From contig JADNRX010000128.1 in assembly GCA_015501595.1 (NCBI GenBank), positions 1-64,000 on the forward strand: DNA of 64,000 nucleotides, given 5' to 3'. A program made the position numbers and the translations under genes. The notes below the pieces were generated by a model. That model was not told the DNA's origin and did no database searches. It saw nothing but the letters and a program-made list of their open reading frames with translations. Positions within the stretch are counted from its first letter, which is position 1, and each line of letters opens with the position of its first letter. The stretch is from Hymenopellis radicata (lineage: Eukaryota; Basidiomycota; Agaricomycetes; Agaricales; Physalacriaceae). Below are positions 10,749-20,816 of the stretch, piece by piece.

Positions 10749-12953
10749 TACAATCAAGGACCGGCCACCGTGGACCCACCGGCCAACGTGGGGCGTGACA
10801 TTTCGTGACTCCCCTACCGTAGGCGGATTGGTCGAGGTTGATTTTGGATTTCCGATTTTGGATTTCGGTCTAGGGTTACGTCGCGTGACCTTCTCAACCA
10901 CTTGCGCCCACTATTCGGTGTTTGCAGTCCACAGACCAGGGCTCTGCGTGAGATTACATGTGGCGCACATTGATATAGGGAATATATATGTGCCTTATTT
11001 GCCTGTCGACGACATCAGTCCGCCATGTTCGACAACACCGCCACCTGGGGAACACCGACGTCGCATACACGCTTTGGATGAGCGAAAGAAGGTGTTCACT
11101 ATTCTCTTTTTTCTCGGCCTGTGTTATGAGGATGGCGCTTTGCTAGCCTGGCAATCCCGCCATCCAGCCCAATGAAGTAAGTTCAATCTTACTTATCCTT
11201 TAACTAAGCGCGTCTAATACTTGTTACCCGTGTAGTAAGACGAGCGAGGAGGCCAGAATCTTTACGAAGGTATGCCGTCCGTCGGCAGGATTTCATTGCC
11301 TTTGGTCACCTCACCAGTCACGACTAGAGTCTGAGCAGAAGGGCTTCGTCTTCATTGGTGTTCTTCATGTCGTCATTCTGCTCGCGCCTCCGCTACATTC
11401 CGTGGACTCGTCAATTGGCTGCGCGTCAGTGAATGTCGACTTTGCTAGTACGCGCCGGTCGAATTCCTGTCTACACGATGGTATGAGTCATGACCGCCAG
11501 ACTCGCAAGTTCGGACAGTCAATTGAAATTCTGGACATTGGTGACCACCGTGGGAACACCTCGCTCTGCGGCGGGAGTTTTCTGGTCTCTGGACGCTCCG
11601 ACGCTGAGTTTGAGTCTTTGAGACGACGCCCTGGCTCTGTGTCAAGCACCCTTTCCTCGGATGCATGACACCGTTGCTTGTAAGTCGTCTCTATATCTGT
11701 TATTGGTGCTGTACTCACGATTCTTGTAGTATAGATAGTAACACCGCGGATCCGCTGCCTGTAAGTACTTCCCACTGTTCTTTGACATTTTATTACTTCT
11801 GTTTTGTTACTTGCAGCCTGGCAGGTTTGATCGTGATACTCTTCGTTCCCCTGGTGATGGCAACTGAGGACTCTTAGCCATGTATCTCTCTTGTCCGAGT
11901 AAGTCATCTTCATGTGTGATTGAATTTTCTAATGTTGTGGCATTTCCAGAAGGTATGGGAGACTCAGAGTACTTATGTGACAGGTTTCGGAGCCTGTGTG
12001 TTTGTCTTCTCTCAACTGTGATGACTAGACTCACCATCTGCAAGATAGACTGCAAACGCTGGAACCTCGTATGCCGAGTTCGAACCGCGCTGCAATGTTA
12101 GTGTTAAGTATATCCTTTAGATTATGTGGACTGTGCAAGAACTCACCCCTTGTTGACAGGAATACTAGCTACATACATTTGCCCGCACTAAACTGACGGA
12201 CCTCCATCCACCCCGAGAAGAGCCGAGTCCATTGCGGGGAGAGCAGGTTGGGGATGCCCGCCAGCAAAGAGCCATAACCGTATCTGATTGCGGAATGAGT
12301 ATGTCTGCATATCAGACCAGTATCAGATATTAAAGATATACACCTTAGCTTAATTTCTGTCTCCTTACCTCGCTTAGAACACAGAGCCTCGGGAGATACA
12401 GCCCATTTCGTGGTGGAGTGCTGTCGTCAGACGCGATCAGTCAGCATCCCGATCCGGCGGCAAAGTGTTGTTGTGGTGCCTCCAGTACACCCGCATATAA
12501 ATTTAGTACTTACATACATATATATTCACCATACAAATGTGCGCCACATGTAATCTCACTTGGAACGCAGTGCCCCGGTCTGTGGTAGTGGGCGCGCGAA
12601 AGTGGTTGAGAAGGTCACGCGACGTAACCCTAGACCGAAATCCAAAATCGGAAATCCAAAATCAACCTCGACCAATCCGCCTACGGTACTCCCCCGCCAT
12701 TTGTGAGCAAGCGTGATGAGAAATTGCCATTTTGAGCGGACCGGGAAGTCCTCGATCACTCACCAGCCAACATGGTGCAGTAAATCGCGTCTGGCATATT
12801 GTTGGAGAGATAATATGATTCAAGCTATAGACAAAGAATGTATGTGGGTAGAAATTACATGTTTTGGATCAGCTCCGGTATGCCCTAGTGAGGACGGTGT
12901 ACAACGACAGGCAAAATAAAAATTCGCACCACGTTGGCCGGTCCTTGATTGTA
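10749..12953. mobile_element. TIR element with TA ends, interrupted by a second TIR element
   Basis: TACAATCAAGGACCGGCCA at 10749 is matched exactly by its complement ending at 12953. If TA is the target duplication, this is a Tc1/mariner-like or related non-autonomous element. Without the inner insertion it is only about 330 bp and non-coding. Its outer arms are 10749-10814 and 12695-12953. Confidence 0.65.
10815..12688. mobile_element. Inner TIR DNA transposon, 1,874 bp, long inverted repeats
   Basis: The termini start TACCGTAGGCGGATTGGTCG on both strands. The first 85 or so bases are identical, and similarity continues to about 180 bases (10815-10995 against 12520-12688). CTCCCC precedes the left end and follows the right end, a likely 6-bp target duplication. 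The interior contains several perfect-looking GTAAGT donors and CAG/TAG acceptors (e.g. 11176, 11681, 11762), so it probably derives from an intron-containing gene, but no transposase motif could be read. Confidence 0.75.
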
Positions 12954-13171
12954 CTTACTTACTAGCGGTGGGCGACGCATAAGTTCCTCCTGAAGTGTGA
13001 GGTGATGCATCGGCATGATGAACAAAGTACAAAGTGGTACTGGGCGGGCAGTGTGAGGGTGACGAGAAATGACGTTCGTAGGTATTGATGCTATTGATTG
13101 AAGGTATAAGTACATTGTCAATTATTATACAAACAGTAAACCATTCCGACTCCAATATTGAATCGGATAAA

Positions 13172-15137
13172 CTATAAATTCTTGAACATATTCTCCTCAT
13201 GCGCTCTCGTTATCACATCGTACTCCTTAGCTTTGGCCAACTTCTCAAGCGGGGTGGAGAGGTGAAATGGGTACCGAGCGCCATCACCCTCCACAGAGAC
13301 CCAATCAAAATCGATGATCTTGATGCGTTGGCCCATGAGTAGGTCCTCAGCCTGATCTAGAATCATGACATTCGGCCGGCGCAGATCGGGCAGAATATAT
13401 TTCTCGGAGTGCAGATAGTCCAACGCATCCCGTATGGCACCACGGACGTCATCAGGAAGTGGGCCAGCCCCGTACTTCTTGAAGATAGTCTCTCCGGCGA
13501 CGTAATCCATGGCGACAAGCGCCCAGCCGCCGTACCCCGGACCTAGTGGCTGGTGGCACAAAAGCCGAGGCGCATATCCGCCTGCCGCCATATACGTGTG
13601 CGCGGCGGCGTTGTAGCGACTGACAAACTTGACGACAAACTGTACCCCGTTGTCGAGCCTCTCAGCCAAGAAGACTATACACGAAAGGTCCATCTCGAGG
13701 GGTTTGACGTAACGGAACTCGACGCTGTTATTGTTTTCGTCAATGTACGAGTTGAAGGATGGGTAGTAGCGATCGGAAGGGGTAGTTGGTTGGACCCCTC
13801 TGTAGTACTCAGCCAACTCGGCGACTGCGCATCGGAGGGCGAAGAATCGACGCGCGGCAGCGAGCACTTGAGCGTCGTCGTCTATGCGGCTACACGCATG
13901 CCACTCGTACCCTGAAAGACGTTGCACAACTGTCTTGTGAGGTAGAACAGCGCCGCATATGACGATCCACGGTCCTGCGATGCCTAGCAGGAACGAAGGA
14001 CAGTTCGACTGCTTGAGAAGGGCATCACGCTAGGCATGCATGTGTAAGCATAGCGACGTCGAGAGGACATTACTCACCTCTGGCGCACAGAAGTACTGTG
14101 CATACAAGAATGAGAGCTGTAAGGACGGGTCCGACCCGTCGTTGCAAAGCTCACTCTTGAGCTCGAGAATGACAGGCGTCCCACTGATTGAATCGATGGG
14201 CGTCCGGGTCAGCGACACACTCGTTCCGTTCGAGTTGGACAAGTCCTCGAGGTCGGTGTCGAGTATCTTCTCCAGCAATTGTAGACACTCATTGTAGCGA
14301 GTATACTCATCGTCGGCGACGGCGGATAGTTTTCGTAGGAGCGCTGCTACGTCACGGACGACATCTTCGGGTACGTCCAGCTCAGGATTTTCAGAGTCTC
14401 TCCTGTAGGTAGCAAAGGCGGGATGGAAGAGCTCTATGGGAGGCGCCGCGGTGGGTGGACCCGGCGAGGCAAAACGTCCATCAAGGAGAGCAGAGTCGGC
14501 CGAGGCCTGCGTCTCAATGTAATTGTGGGATTTGGCAGCTACAGAGGGCGACTTGCCTTTGAGAACGGTTATCTGATGGTTTGTTAACGCTATTATTGGC
14601 CAAATGAGTCTCTGATCAGCATAAAGAGCATAACGCACTCGTCTGGAGAAGACGCACTTCCGGTGGCGTATTATCGTCGTTCTCCTGCGCAATGGTTGGT
14701 GGTACCTGTCCTGGTAGGGCCATGTCATCCAGGATAGCGATAAAGGCCATGCGGGGCAGTGGGTCGGTTCGCTTAGTAGTGAAGAATTCCTCATACGCAG
14801 CATGCATTGCAATCTCTTCCGTGATCGTGTCGAAAGGCTTAGTTGCCAATTTTCGCCTGAATGCCCGTGATGTGGTGTCACCTTTCTCGCAAGCCTGAAA
14901 TATATCAGATTCTGTCTTCAAATGACATAAGAGGAAGCGCACTCGGTACAAGCTGATGCTAGGGTATGTTGGGAATATAACTTTCAAGGCATCATAGACG
15001 TTGAAGGCACATTGCTCATACTCCCCAGTGACTTTGAGTATAATGTTTGAGATCTTAAGGCGCTCAGCATTATGCTGCGTCGGCTCCTCAAAGAGTACTA
15101 GGACCGGGAGCATGAATGAGGGGGGATCCAAAGCCAT
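13172..15137 (-). CDS. Header + kinase-like domain protein, intact copy (copy 1)
   Basis: Modular protein of about 610 residues from three exons: 15137-14658, 14572-14078 and 14029-13172. Residues 1-160 are a 'header' shared with the genes at 19701 and 43168 (key text TQHNAERL, LYRVRFL, FQACEKGDTT, YEEFF). Residues 161-325 are a linker and helical segment (DVPEDVVRDVAALLRKLSAV). The last 285 residues contain a kinase-like fold: FVVKFVSRY with the ATP-site Lys, LVAMDYVAGE hinge, LPDLRRPNVMIL catalytic loop (HRD His absent, Asp and Asn kept) and KIIDFDW in place of DFG. ATP binding is plausible but catalysis uncertain. The reading frame stays open 42 codons upstream of the chosen ATG. The paralogues start with MASD at the same place as MALD here, which decided the start. 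The architecture resembles fungal effector-like families, but function is not known. Confidence 0.75.
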
Positions 15138-15310
15138 GTACGCGGTGGTTAAGAAGATTTTGGATGTGGTTATGGGTGCGTTTCTGGACGATGATGGGAG
15201 TTTGTGGTCGTCTGAGGCGGCGTTGTTCGCGACTGTATCGTGTGACCGTGCTGCACCAGCCAAGTAACCCTAACCCTACGCTCTGCTTCTCACCACCATC
15301 AATATTGAGC
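15138..15310. promoter_or_regulatory. Shared divergent promoter of the header-kinase gene and TSR3
   Basis: Only 173 bp separate the two start codons. The interval contains TAACCCTAACCCT (15265-15277), a telobox-like word, about 40 bases before the TSR3 ATG. The placement suggests the kinase gene borrows the promoter of a housekeeping gene; this is inference. Confidence 0.45.
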
Positions 15311-16480
15311 ATGGCAAAGAAAGGCTCGGATCAGGCATCGTCTAGTCGTCCAAAACGAGGGAGAACAGCGACCCGCGGCCGCGGTCGAGGCGGCGGCGGC
15401 TCACGCCCAAAAGAGCGCGCCATGACATCCGACGTTCGTCCAGACAGCGCTGTCGACAATGTATCTGACAACGACGGTGAATCGTGCTCGGAAGGTGCGT
15501 CTTTATGACTATCAGCATACAGATCCGTTGATTGCGTTGTATTCCAGATGCTGAAAACGACGTCAAGATCGAGGTTCCAGTCGCGATGTGGGTAGGCTGC
15601 CTTTGACGACCACCGTCTTCGCCGACTCACGCTTGAGAGAGATAGGACTTTGACCACTGCGATCCCCGCCGCTGTTCTGGGAAGAAACTGTCTAGGCTGG
15701 GTCTAATCAAGGAGCTCAAAGTCGGCGCCAGATTCAGAGGCATTGTTGTTTCGTGCGTCTGTTTTCCTTTATTGAAATCTCTCGACTAACTGGCTACTAG
15801 CCCGAAGGGAACTGCAGTAATATCGCCTTCCGACAGAGACATTATATTGCAAGGCGGGCTCGCTGTTGTGGAATGCTCTTGGGCACGCCTGGACGATGTG
15901 CCATTTTCCAAAATTGCGAGTCCCCATGAGCGACTATGCACGTTGATCCATTATGCGCAGTCTACGTCTCTAATCTGCCGATAGTGCCTTATCTCATCGC
16001 AACCAATCCTACAAACTACGGCAAACCGTGGCGTCTAAACTGTGTCGAGGCCCTAGCAGCTGCGTTCTATATCACTGGCTTTGATTCCTATGCCGAGAAA
16101 CTGCTTTCTGGATTCGGCTGGGGAGGATCGTTCTGGAATGTCAACAAGTACGCGTCTTCTATCTGGCCATGAGTCATTATTGATTGTATGGAAGGGCATA
16201 CTTTGAACAGTACAAGACGTGCAAATCGTCAGAGGAGATCAGCGCTATGCAAGAAACGATCATTGCCGAGTTGGAGAAGAGCTATGAGAATTCAAGAAGA
16301 GAAAAAGGTATTTGCAGTTCAACCCCGGTTCAACTTGTTTTTTCTTACATTGTATCAGATCAACAGCGCGAGGATGGAGAGGACCTGTTGTTTCGGAACC
16401 CCAATCACGCGTCTCTTTCAGACGAGGATGAGCCAGGTCCCGAATCAAGTGAAGACGACGAAAATTCGACACACGTGTAG
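15311..16480 (+). CDS. TSR3: 18S rRNA aminocarboxypropyltransferase Tsr3
   Basis: SAM-dependent enzyme that transfers the aminocarboxypropyl group in the hypermodified 18S rRNA pseudouridine, a late cytoplasmic 40S maturation step. Seven exons (15311-15494, 15548-15591, 15646-15752, 15801-15937, 15985-16147, 16195-16307, 16359-16480) total 290 codons in an intact frame. The N-terminus is basic and RG-rich, as in many fungal Tsr3. The core reads MWDFDHCDPRRCSGKKLSR, KGTAVISPSDRDI, PYLIATNPTNYGKPWRLNC and EALAAAFYITGF, hallmarks of the family. The C-terminus is acidic with Ser, Asp and Glu. The intron after exon 4 is 47 nt and begins with GC, the only junction giving HERLLPYL. Divergent from the header-kinase gene. 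Confidence 0.93.
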
Positions 16481-16599
16481 CTTCATGTTCATCAATCACA
16501 GTTTCTTACCTCCGCACTCGATTGTTCTGTTCAACGTTGAACTGATATGATTGCTGTTCCTATCTCTAGATTGTTTGTTTTAAAGAAGCGCGGGAACAA

Positions 16600-16905
16600 A
16601 GTCAGTCACCTTTGTCAAACCTTCATTTCAGAGGGCCGTCGCGCACCTGATTTCCTTTGCCTCCAAGCTTGTCCCCTCAGGCTCTGTTCACACGTTCGTT
16701 TATCCGACAACAGCATCGGTCCGACTCTCAAGCATCTTGGTATACTGATATACCCTCATTGTCAAGGTCTTTGGACTGCTACCCCCGCGATCATATGGCA
16801 AGTCATTTTCGCGCTCTCCACCACTTTCATCCGTTCTCACAGCACGTCAGACAGGCAGAAATTCTAACGATCTTGCCCTTGAGGCGTACGTGCTCCTACT
16901 AATCT
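16600..16905 (+). pseudogene. 5' fragment of an SGNH-esterase gene copy
   Basis: From about 16606 to 16900 the sequence follows the promoter and first exon of the SGNH-CBM1 gene at 36640. Shared stretches include GCGCACCTGATTTCCTT, TATCCGACAACAGCAT and GTCATTTTCGCGCT, ending in ACGTGCTC at the first splice site. The TATA region and ATG are degraded and everything after exon 1 is missing. It ends against the inverted DPBB copy. Confidence 0.7.
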
Positions 16906-16954
16906 TCGTCATTTGCCGTAGAGCAATAGTAGGCCAACAGGATGAGCGATGGGG

Positions 16955-17473
16955 AACATACGGGTAGGAGTCGTATAGGTCGTCGGTGACTGCAGCGATA
17001 AAGTCGTCGCTGGTGTTGGTGTTTCCGTATGCACGGAGACCAGCAATGTAGTGAGTAACTAGTAGAGAGTAAAGTCAGGATAACGTTCAAACAGATAAGT
17101 AAAAGCGATCCGTACTCTGTGCGGTGTTAACTTGTCCTGAGCCTGGGCCTTTCCCGAAGACCCAGCCGTGGCGGTGGCTTCCGCGGGAGAAGACTTTGCC
17201 ATGATCGACTCGGACGTGGCGTCAGCTTGGAACTTGAAGGTCGATGAGACGTCCGTTGGAAGCAACAGTACTAGATGGCGTGGGAGTCACTGCTCCCTCT
17301 TGGGACTCCCTACATCGGCGGCGGGCCTGCTCGTGGCGCGATTTAGGAATCTTCCGGAGGCGACGATGCTTTGATCCTCGCCCAGCGAGATCATGAAGGT
17401 GCTCTGCAGCTCTCATGGCCATTACCGACGTGGTAAAGGCCATGATGAGAACGATAGTGTGGGGTACTAACAT
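16955..17473 (-). pseudogene. Truncated inverted copy of the DPBB gene
   Basis: Starts at 17473 with the same signal peptide and basic stretch as the gene at 8022 (MAMRAAEHLHDLAGRGS, CRESQEGAVTPTPSSTV). It continues through the first intron to HYIAGLRAYGNTNT and stops matching after the second donor, about 16955. The barrel core is therefore lost. Internal indels shift the linker frame. Homology continues upstream through the promoter to about 17945. Confidence 0.8.
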
Positions 17474-17945
17474 GAGCGTCAAGCGGTGGAAAGGGGGTAT
17501 GGAGGGGACAGTCAGGTATTTATGTATACATCAGGGGATTGGAGGGAAGGCGGAGGAACCTGACGACGAAGCCATCAAATGATATGGTCCATATCGCGCT
17601 GTTCGTCGGGAGTATGAAGCGCTTCCACTGGACAAGGAACGAGATTAACCGCAGTGTGGCGTTTTGCAGACTCTAGTTCGCGTTTTTGAAATTGTCTGGA
17701 TAAGTAGGACGAGTTACAAGAGGTATGCCGGCCTTTAGTAACAGTGGCAAGATAGACAGGTTTTTGGCAACCATATGGGCACTGATGGACATATGTCCAA
17801 GTTCAGCCAAGTTCATGTTTCCGCGCGATGAACTTCGTCGCCAAAGAAGGTGGTCGAACGTCAGTAGACATGTCAGCCTCTGTAACTGAGACCGGGTTAG
17901 AGCTGGAGCCACAGATCCTTCGTCCGACATGGAAGAACAAGTTCA

Positions 17946-18489
17946 AGGCCATAGTCCGTAACATAGCCGTATAGTAATGAGTAAGCATATCAAGTAGGTA
18001 ATCATCATCATACGCGTTACAGCCCCGGACTTTGCGATCAGAGGTTCCCCTCCTCCGTTGGGCCCCTTCTCGTTATCAGGGAGGGCACCTTTCAACTCCA
18101 CCCAAACAGAGTGCCCCCACTTATCGACGTTTGTGCGGGACCCATCCGAACCGGAGATAGTCACGGTATCGTCGTGGACGGTCGACAGCGGAGTGGAATG
18201 CTTGGATGATCGTGCTGCTTCCGGCCTGAGAGTAAAAGATGCATAGTCTTCGTCTAGATCTGAGCGGTGGATGGATACCCGCCATAACGTGCCTCTGCTA
18301 TCAGTCCAGATTAACGTGACATCGACATCGACAAATATCGAATTGTCCGTGGGGCGTGTACCGGGGCAGACTCAGAATAGCACTGATATGAGGTTCCGTT
18401 ACTAGCTCTCTGAGAGGCAGGAGAAAGGTTGACAAGTAAACGTACCAAGAGAAAGGTTGTTTCGTAGAATGAGTATTGAACATTGTCAA
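17946..18489 (-). pseudogene. Unrecognised gene fragment, beta-rich
   Basis: Minus-strand frame reading FVDVDVTLIWTDSRGTLWRV, RPEAARSSKHSTPLSTV, TVTISGSDGSRTNVDKWGH and SVWVELKGALPDNEKGP. It has even codon use and is probably one exon of a beta-sandwich-like domain. A short upstream frame (MFNTHSTKQPFSW) from 18489 ends at a GTACGT donor. The 3' side runs into the border of the duplicated DPBB segment at 17945, so the gene is probably truncated. No family recognised. Confidence 0.4.
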
Positions 18490-19264
18490 TGGGCGACTTT
18501 TATATGTCTAGGCCTCCATTCCCAAGGAAGACTACAGGTATGTTGAGAAGAATTTCATCGGGAAACCATGGTATTGAAATTGAGGTAGAATGATAGAGAC
18601 CGAGTCTGAAATCGAGAATGCAGAGTTAGGTTTGGAAATGCTAACTTGTTACAGAAATCGGACAGTCCATTTCTGGCTTTCAAGTACAAGGCATATGCAC
18701 AAATGTTAAAGCCGTCTATATGCCCCTAGCAGTAGGGCAATGAACTCCTTTCTACGGGTGAGCGTCATAAATCTGACTTGAGGCTCACCAAGACCTTCTT
18801 GTGGGCCTACCATCAAATAGAGCACCTTGTTATCTTGTTCGTATGGAAAGAATGCGGCGGGAAAACACAGCATTTAGTGTGGACGGCGGCAATGTAGGCA
18901 TAGGGATCAATCATCCCACACACCCAATTGTTCCGTCCGTAGTTACACTGACCCGCTGTTTGAGGTGTCGTCGGGGAATGGAGTCACTGCGTATGCGATT
19001 AGAGATGGAGAGATATCGCAGAGACTACTTACAGAGCATTCATGACGCTTTGACAAGAGGATGGTCCTCGTACTCACCTCATGCCGACGGCGATATTTTC
19101 CGTTCAGCAGTAAGGAGGCCAGGACCGTCAAGGAGGTGCACACTCGCCTCTCAAGAGCTCTTGCAGCGTCGGAGGGTGACGTAGGACGAAAATATGCCGA
19201 TGTACGAGCTAGATGTCTCGGAGCAAATCTGAAGTGTAGATAGTAAAAGCACACCGATCCCACC
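18490..19264. other. Unassigned region
   Basis: Overlapping frames on both strands at 18801-19263 include a minus-strand stretch with a GTGAGT donor (SPSDAARALERRVCTSL), perhaps an old gene. Nothing can be named. Confidence 0.3.
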
Positions 19265-19640
19265 GAGGCACTGCTGACAGCGAAGTATCACTGAAAATAA
19301 AGTGTTAATGCGCGCATCATTAGACTATGCCATATCCCCAGATCCCAGAAGCTTTCAAGCGCAAGAAGGACACTGAACAGCCGCGTCGGGTTTGTTGGTA
19401 TAGTTACAAACTTTGGGAGTCGTTTGTGTCATCTATAGAAGAATCGATTGTCGATGTACTGGGATAGTTCACTGCAAGAAAGACCATGGTGGTTGAAAGC
19501 AAGACACGTCGACATCACGTGAGCTGGTGATCCCTGTTTTCACTAAGGCCTTCTGACGATGGATTCCTTGTCAACTGCTAGGTGTGCCCAGGTGATGTCA
19601 GTGTGGTGGGCTCGGTACAGGTCTTAAAAAATCCTGTCTC
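19265..19640 (+). repeat. Upstream region shared with 32965-33550
   Basis: Direct repeat, diverged but continuous: CATCATTAGACTATGCC, GCCGCGTCGGGTTTGT, AAGACCATGGTGGTTGAAAG and CATCACGTGAGCTG occur in the same order in both places. Here it lies directly upstream of the header-kinase gene at 19701 and probably contains its promoter. Confidence 0.75.
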
Positions 19641-19700
19641 GGAGGTCACCGGGGACACCGGGGTTTCTCATTAGAATTATCCCAACCTTAACACCCCAAG

Positions 19701-20476
19701 ATGGCTTCGGACCGCTCGGTTATGCTCACCGTCCTAGTAATCCCTGAGAAGCCGACGCAGCATAACGCTGAGCGCCTTGATATCGGCACGGTTACGCTCA
19801 AAGTTTCTGCGCCGGATGAGGACTTTGGCGTGAATGTCCGTTATGCCTTAGGCCAGGCTCTGCAACCGGGCTCAATACCCCCTAGCTTCGTCTTGTACCG
19901 AGTGCGCTTCCTCTTCTGTTATTTGGATACAAAACTCAATATATTTCAGGCTTGCGAGAAAGGTGACACCACCGCAGAGGCACTCAGGCTAAAATTAGCA
20001 GCTCAGCCTTTCGACAAGGTCGCGGACGAGATTCCATGGGATGCTACTTATGAGGAATTCTTCCTAGTTACGCCAGATGAAAGCCCTCCCCGCTGCGTGG
20101 CTATTATCGCTGTCATGGTGCCACTTCGGTTACCAGCACAGGCTGGGGTACCTTTAACCATTGCGCAGCAGAACGACCAGACGCCACCGGAAGTGCGCTT
20201 CCTCCATCAGAGTGTGTTCTCCTTTTTAATTATGCTGATCAGAGACTCATTTGGTCAACAATAGCATTAACAAACCATCAGATAACCGTTCTCAACGGCA
20301 AGTCGCCCTCTGTAGCTGCCAAATCCCACAATTATTTCGAGACGCAGGCCTCGGCCGACTCTGCTCTCCTTGATGGACGTTTTGCCTCGCCGGGTGCAGC
20401 CACCTCGGCGCCCCCCATAGAGCTCTTCCATCCCGCCTTTGCTACCTACATGAGAGACTCTGAAAATCCTGAGCTG
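19701..20476 (+). pseudogene. Header + kinase-like protein, copy 2, part A (header)
   Basis: Start MASDRSVMLTVLVIPEKPTQ at 19701. Exon 1 ends at 20192, a GTGCGC intron runs to 20281, and exon 2 continues to 20476, where a retrotransposon is inserted inside the Pro-Glu-Leu-Asp codons. The header carries LYRVRFLFCYLDTKLN, FQACEKGDTT and YEEFF as in copies 1 and 3. The three parts (this one, 26586-27198, 30086-30676) have no stops or frameshifts, so the gene was apparently intact until two transposons entered it. Without them it would be colinear with the 610-residue copy 1. The gene is now split over 11 kb. Confidence 0.8.
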
Positions 20477-20764
20477 TGTGAGGGTCAAGGTAAGGACCCT
20501 CTAACTTAGTAGGATTGACGACGAGTTTGGAGAATAGAAAGCTAAGTCAATAGCGTTGATTCGACGAGTTTGTAGTACAGGTTTCGAGGCTTATATAGTA
20601 AGGTGATAAGTAACGGGCGAAGTAAGTCTAAGACTAAGTAATATATAGGTAAGACGGTGTTAGACGAGTAAGTACGGGTGGAGTAGGGGCGAAGTCCCTA
20701 TGAGTAAGGTGAATCGAGTGGTTCGAGGAGGTGAGTTCCCGATCTGGAACGGGTGACCTTCACA
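20477..20764 (-). repeat. 3' LTR
   Basis: Starts TGTGAAGGTCA and ends TGACCCTCACA in element sense, with TG...CA ends. It has one extra G relative to the other LTR, in a run near 20690. Confidence 0.95.
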
Positions 20765-20816
20765 CCACCCCCCTTTAAGGACGAGAGGAGGGAGTCGTGG
20801 AGTGTAGGATCGGGAT

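Noticed and set aside
10815..12688. TA as the target duplication of the inner TIR element
   Set aside because: The CTCCCC match immediately outside both ends would then be coincidence; TA is better read as part of the inverted repeat.
15138..15263. 42-codon N-terminal extension of header-kinase copy 1
   Set aside because: In frame, but both paralogues start at the equivalent of the MALD codon and the extension would fill most of the divergent promoter.
15265..15277. Telomere-like TAACCCTAACCCT
   Set aside because: Only two units, inside a promoter; more likely a telobox-type element than an interstitial telomere.
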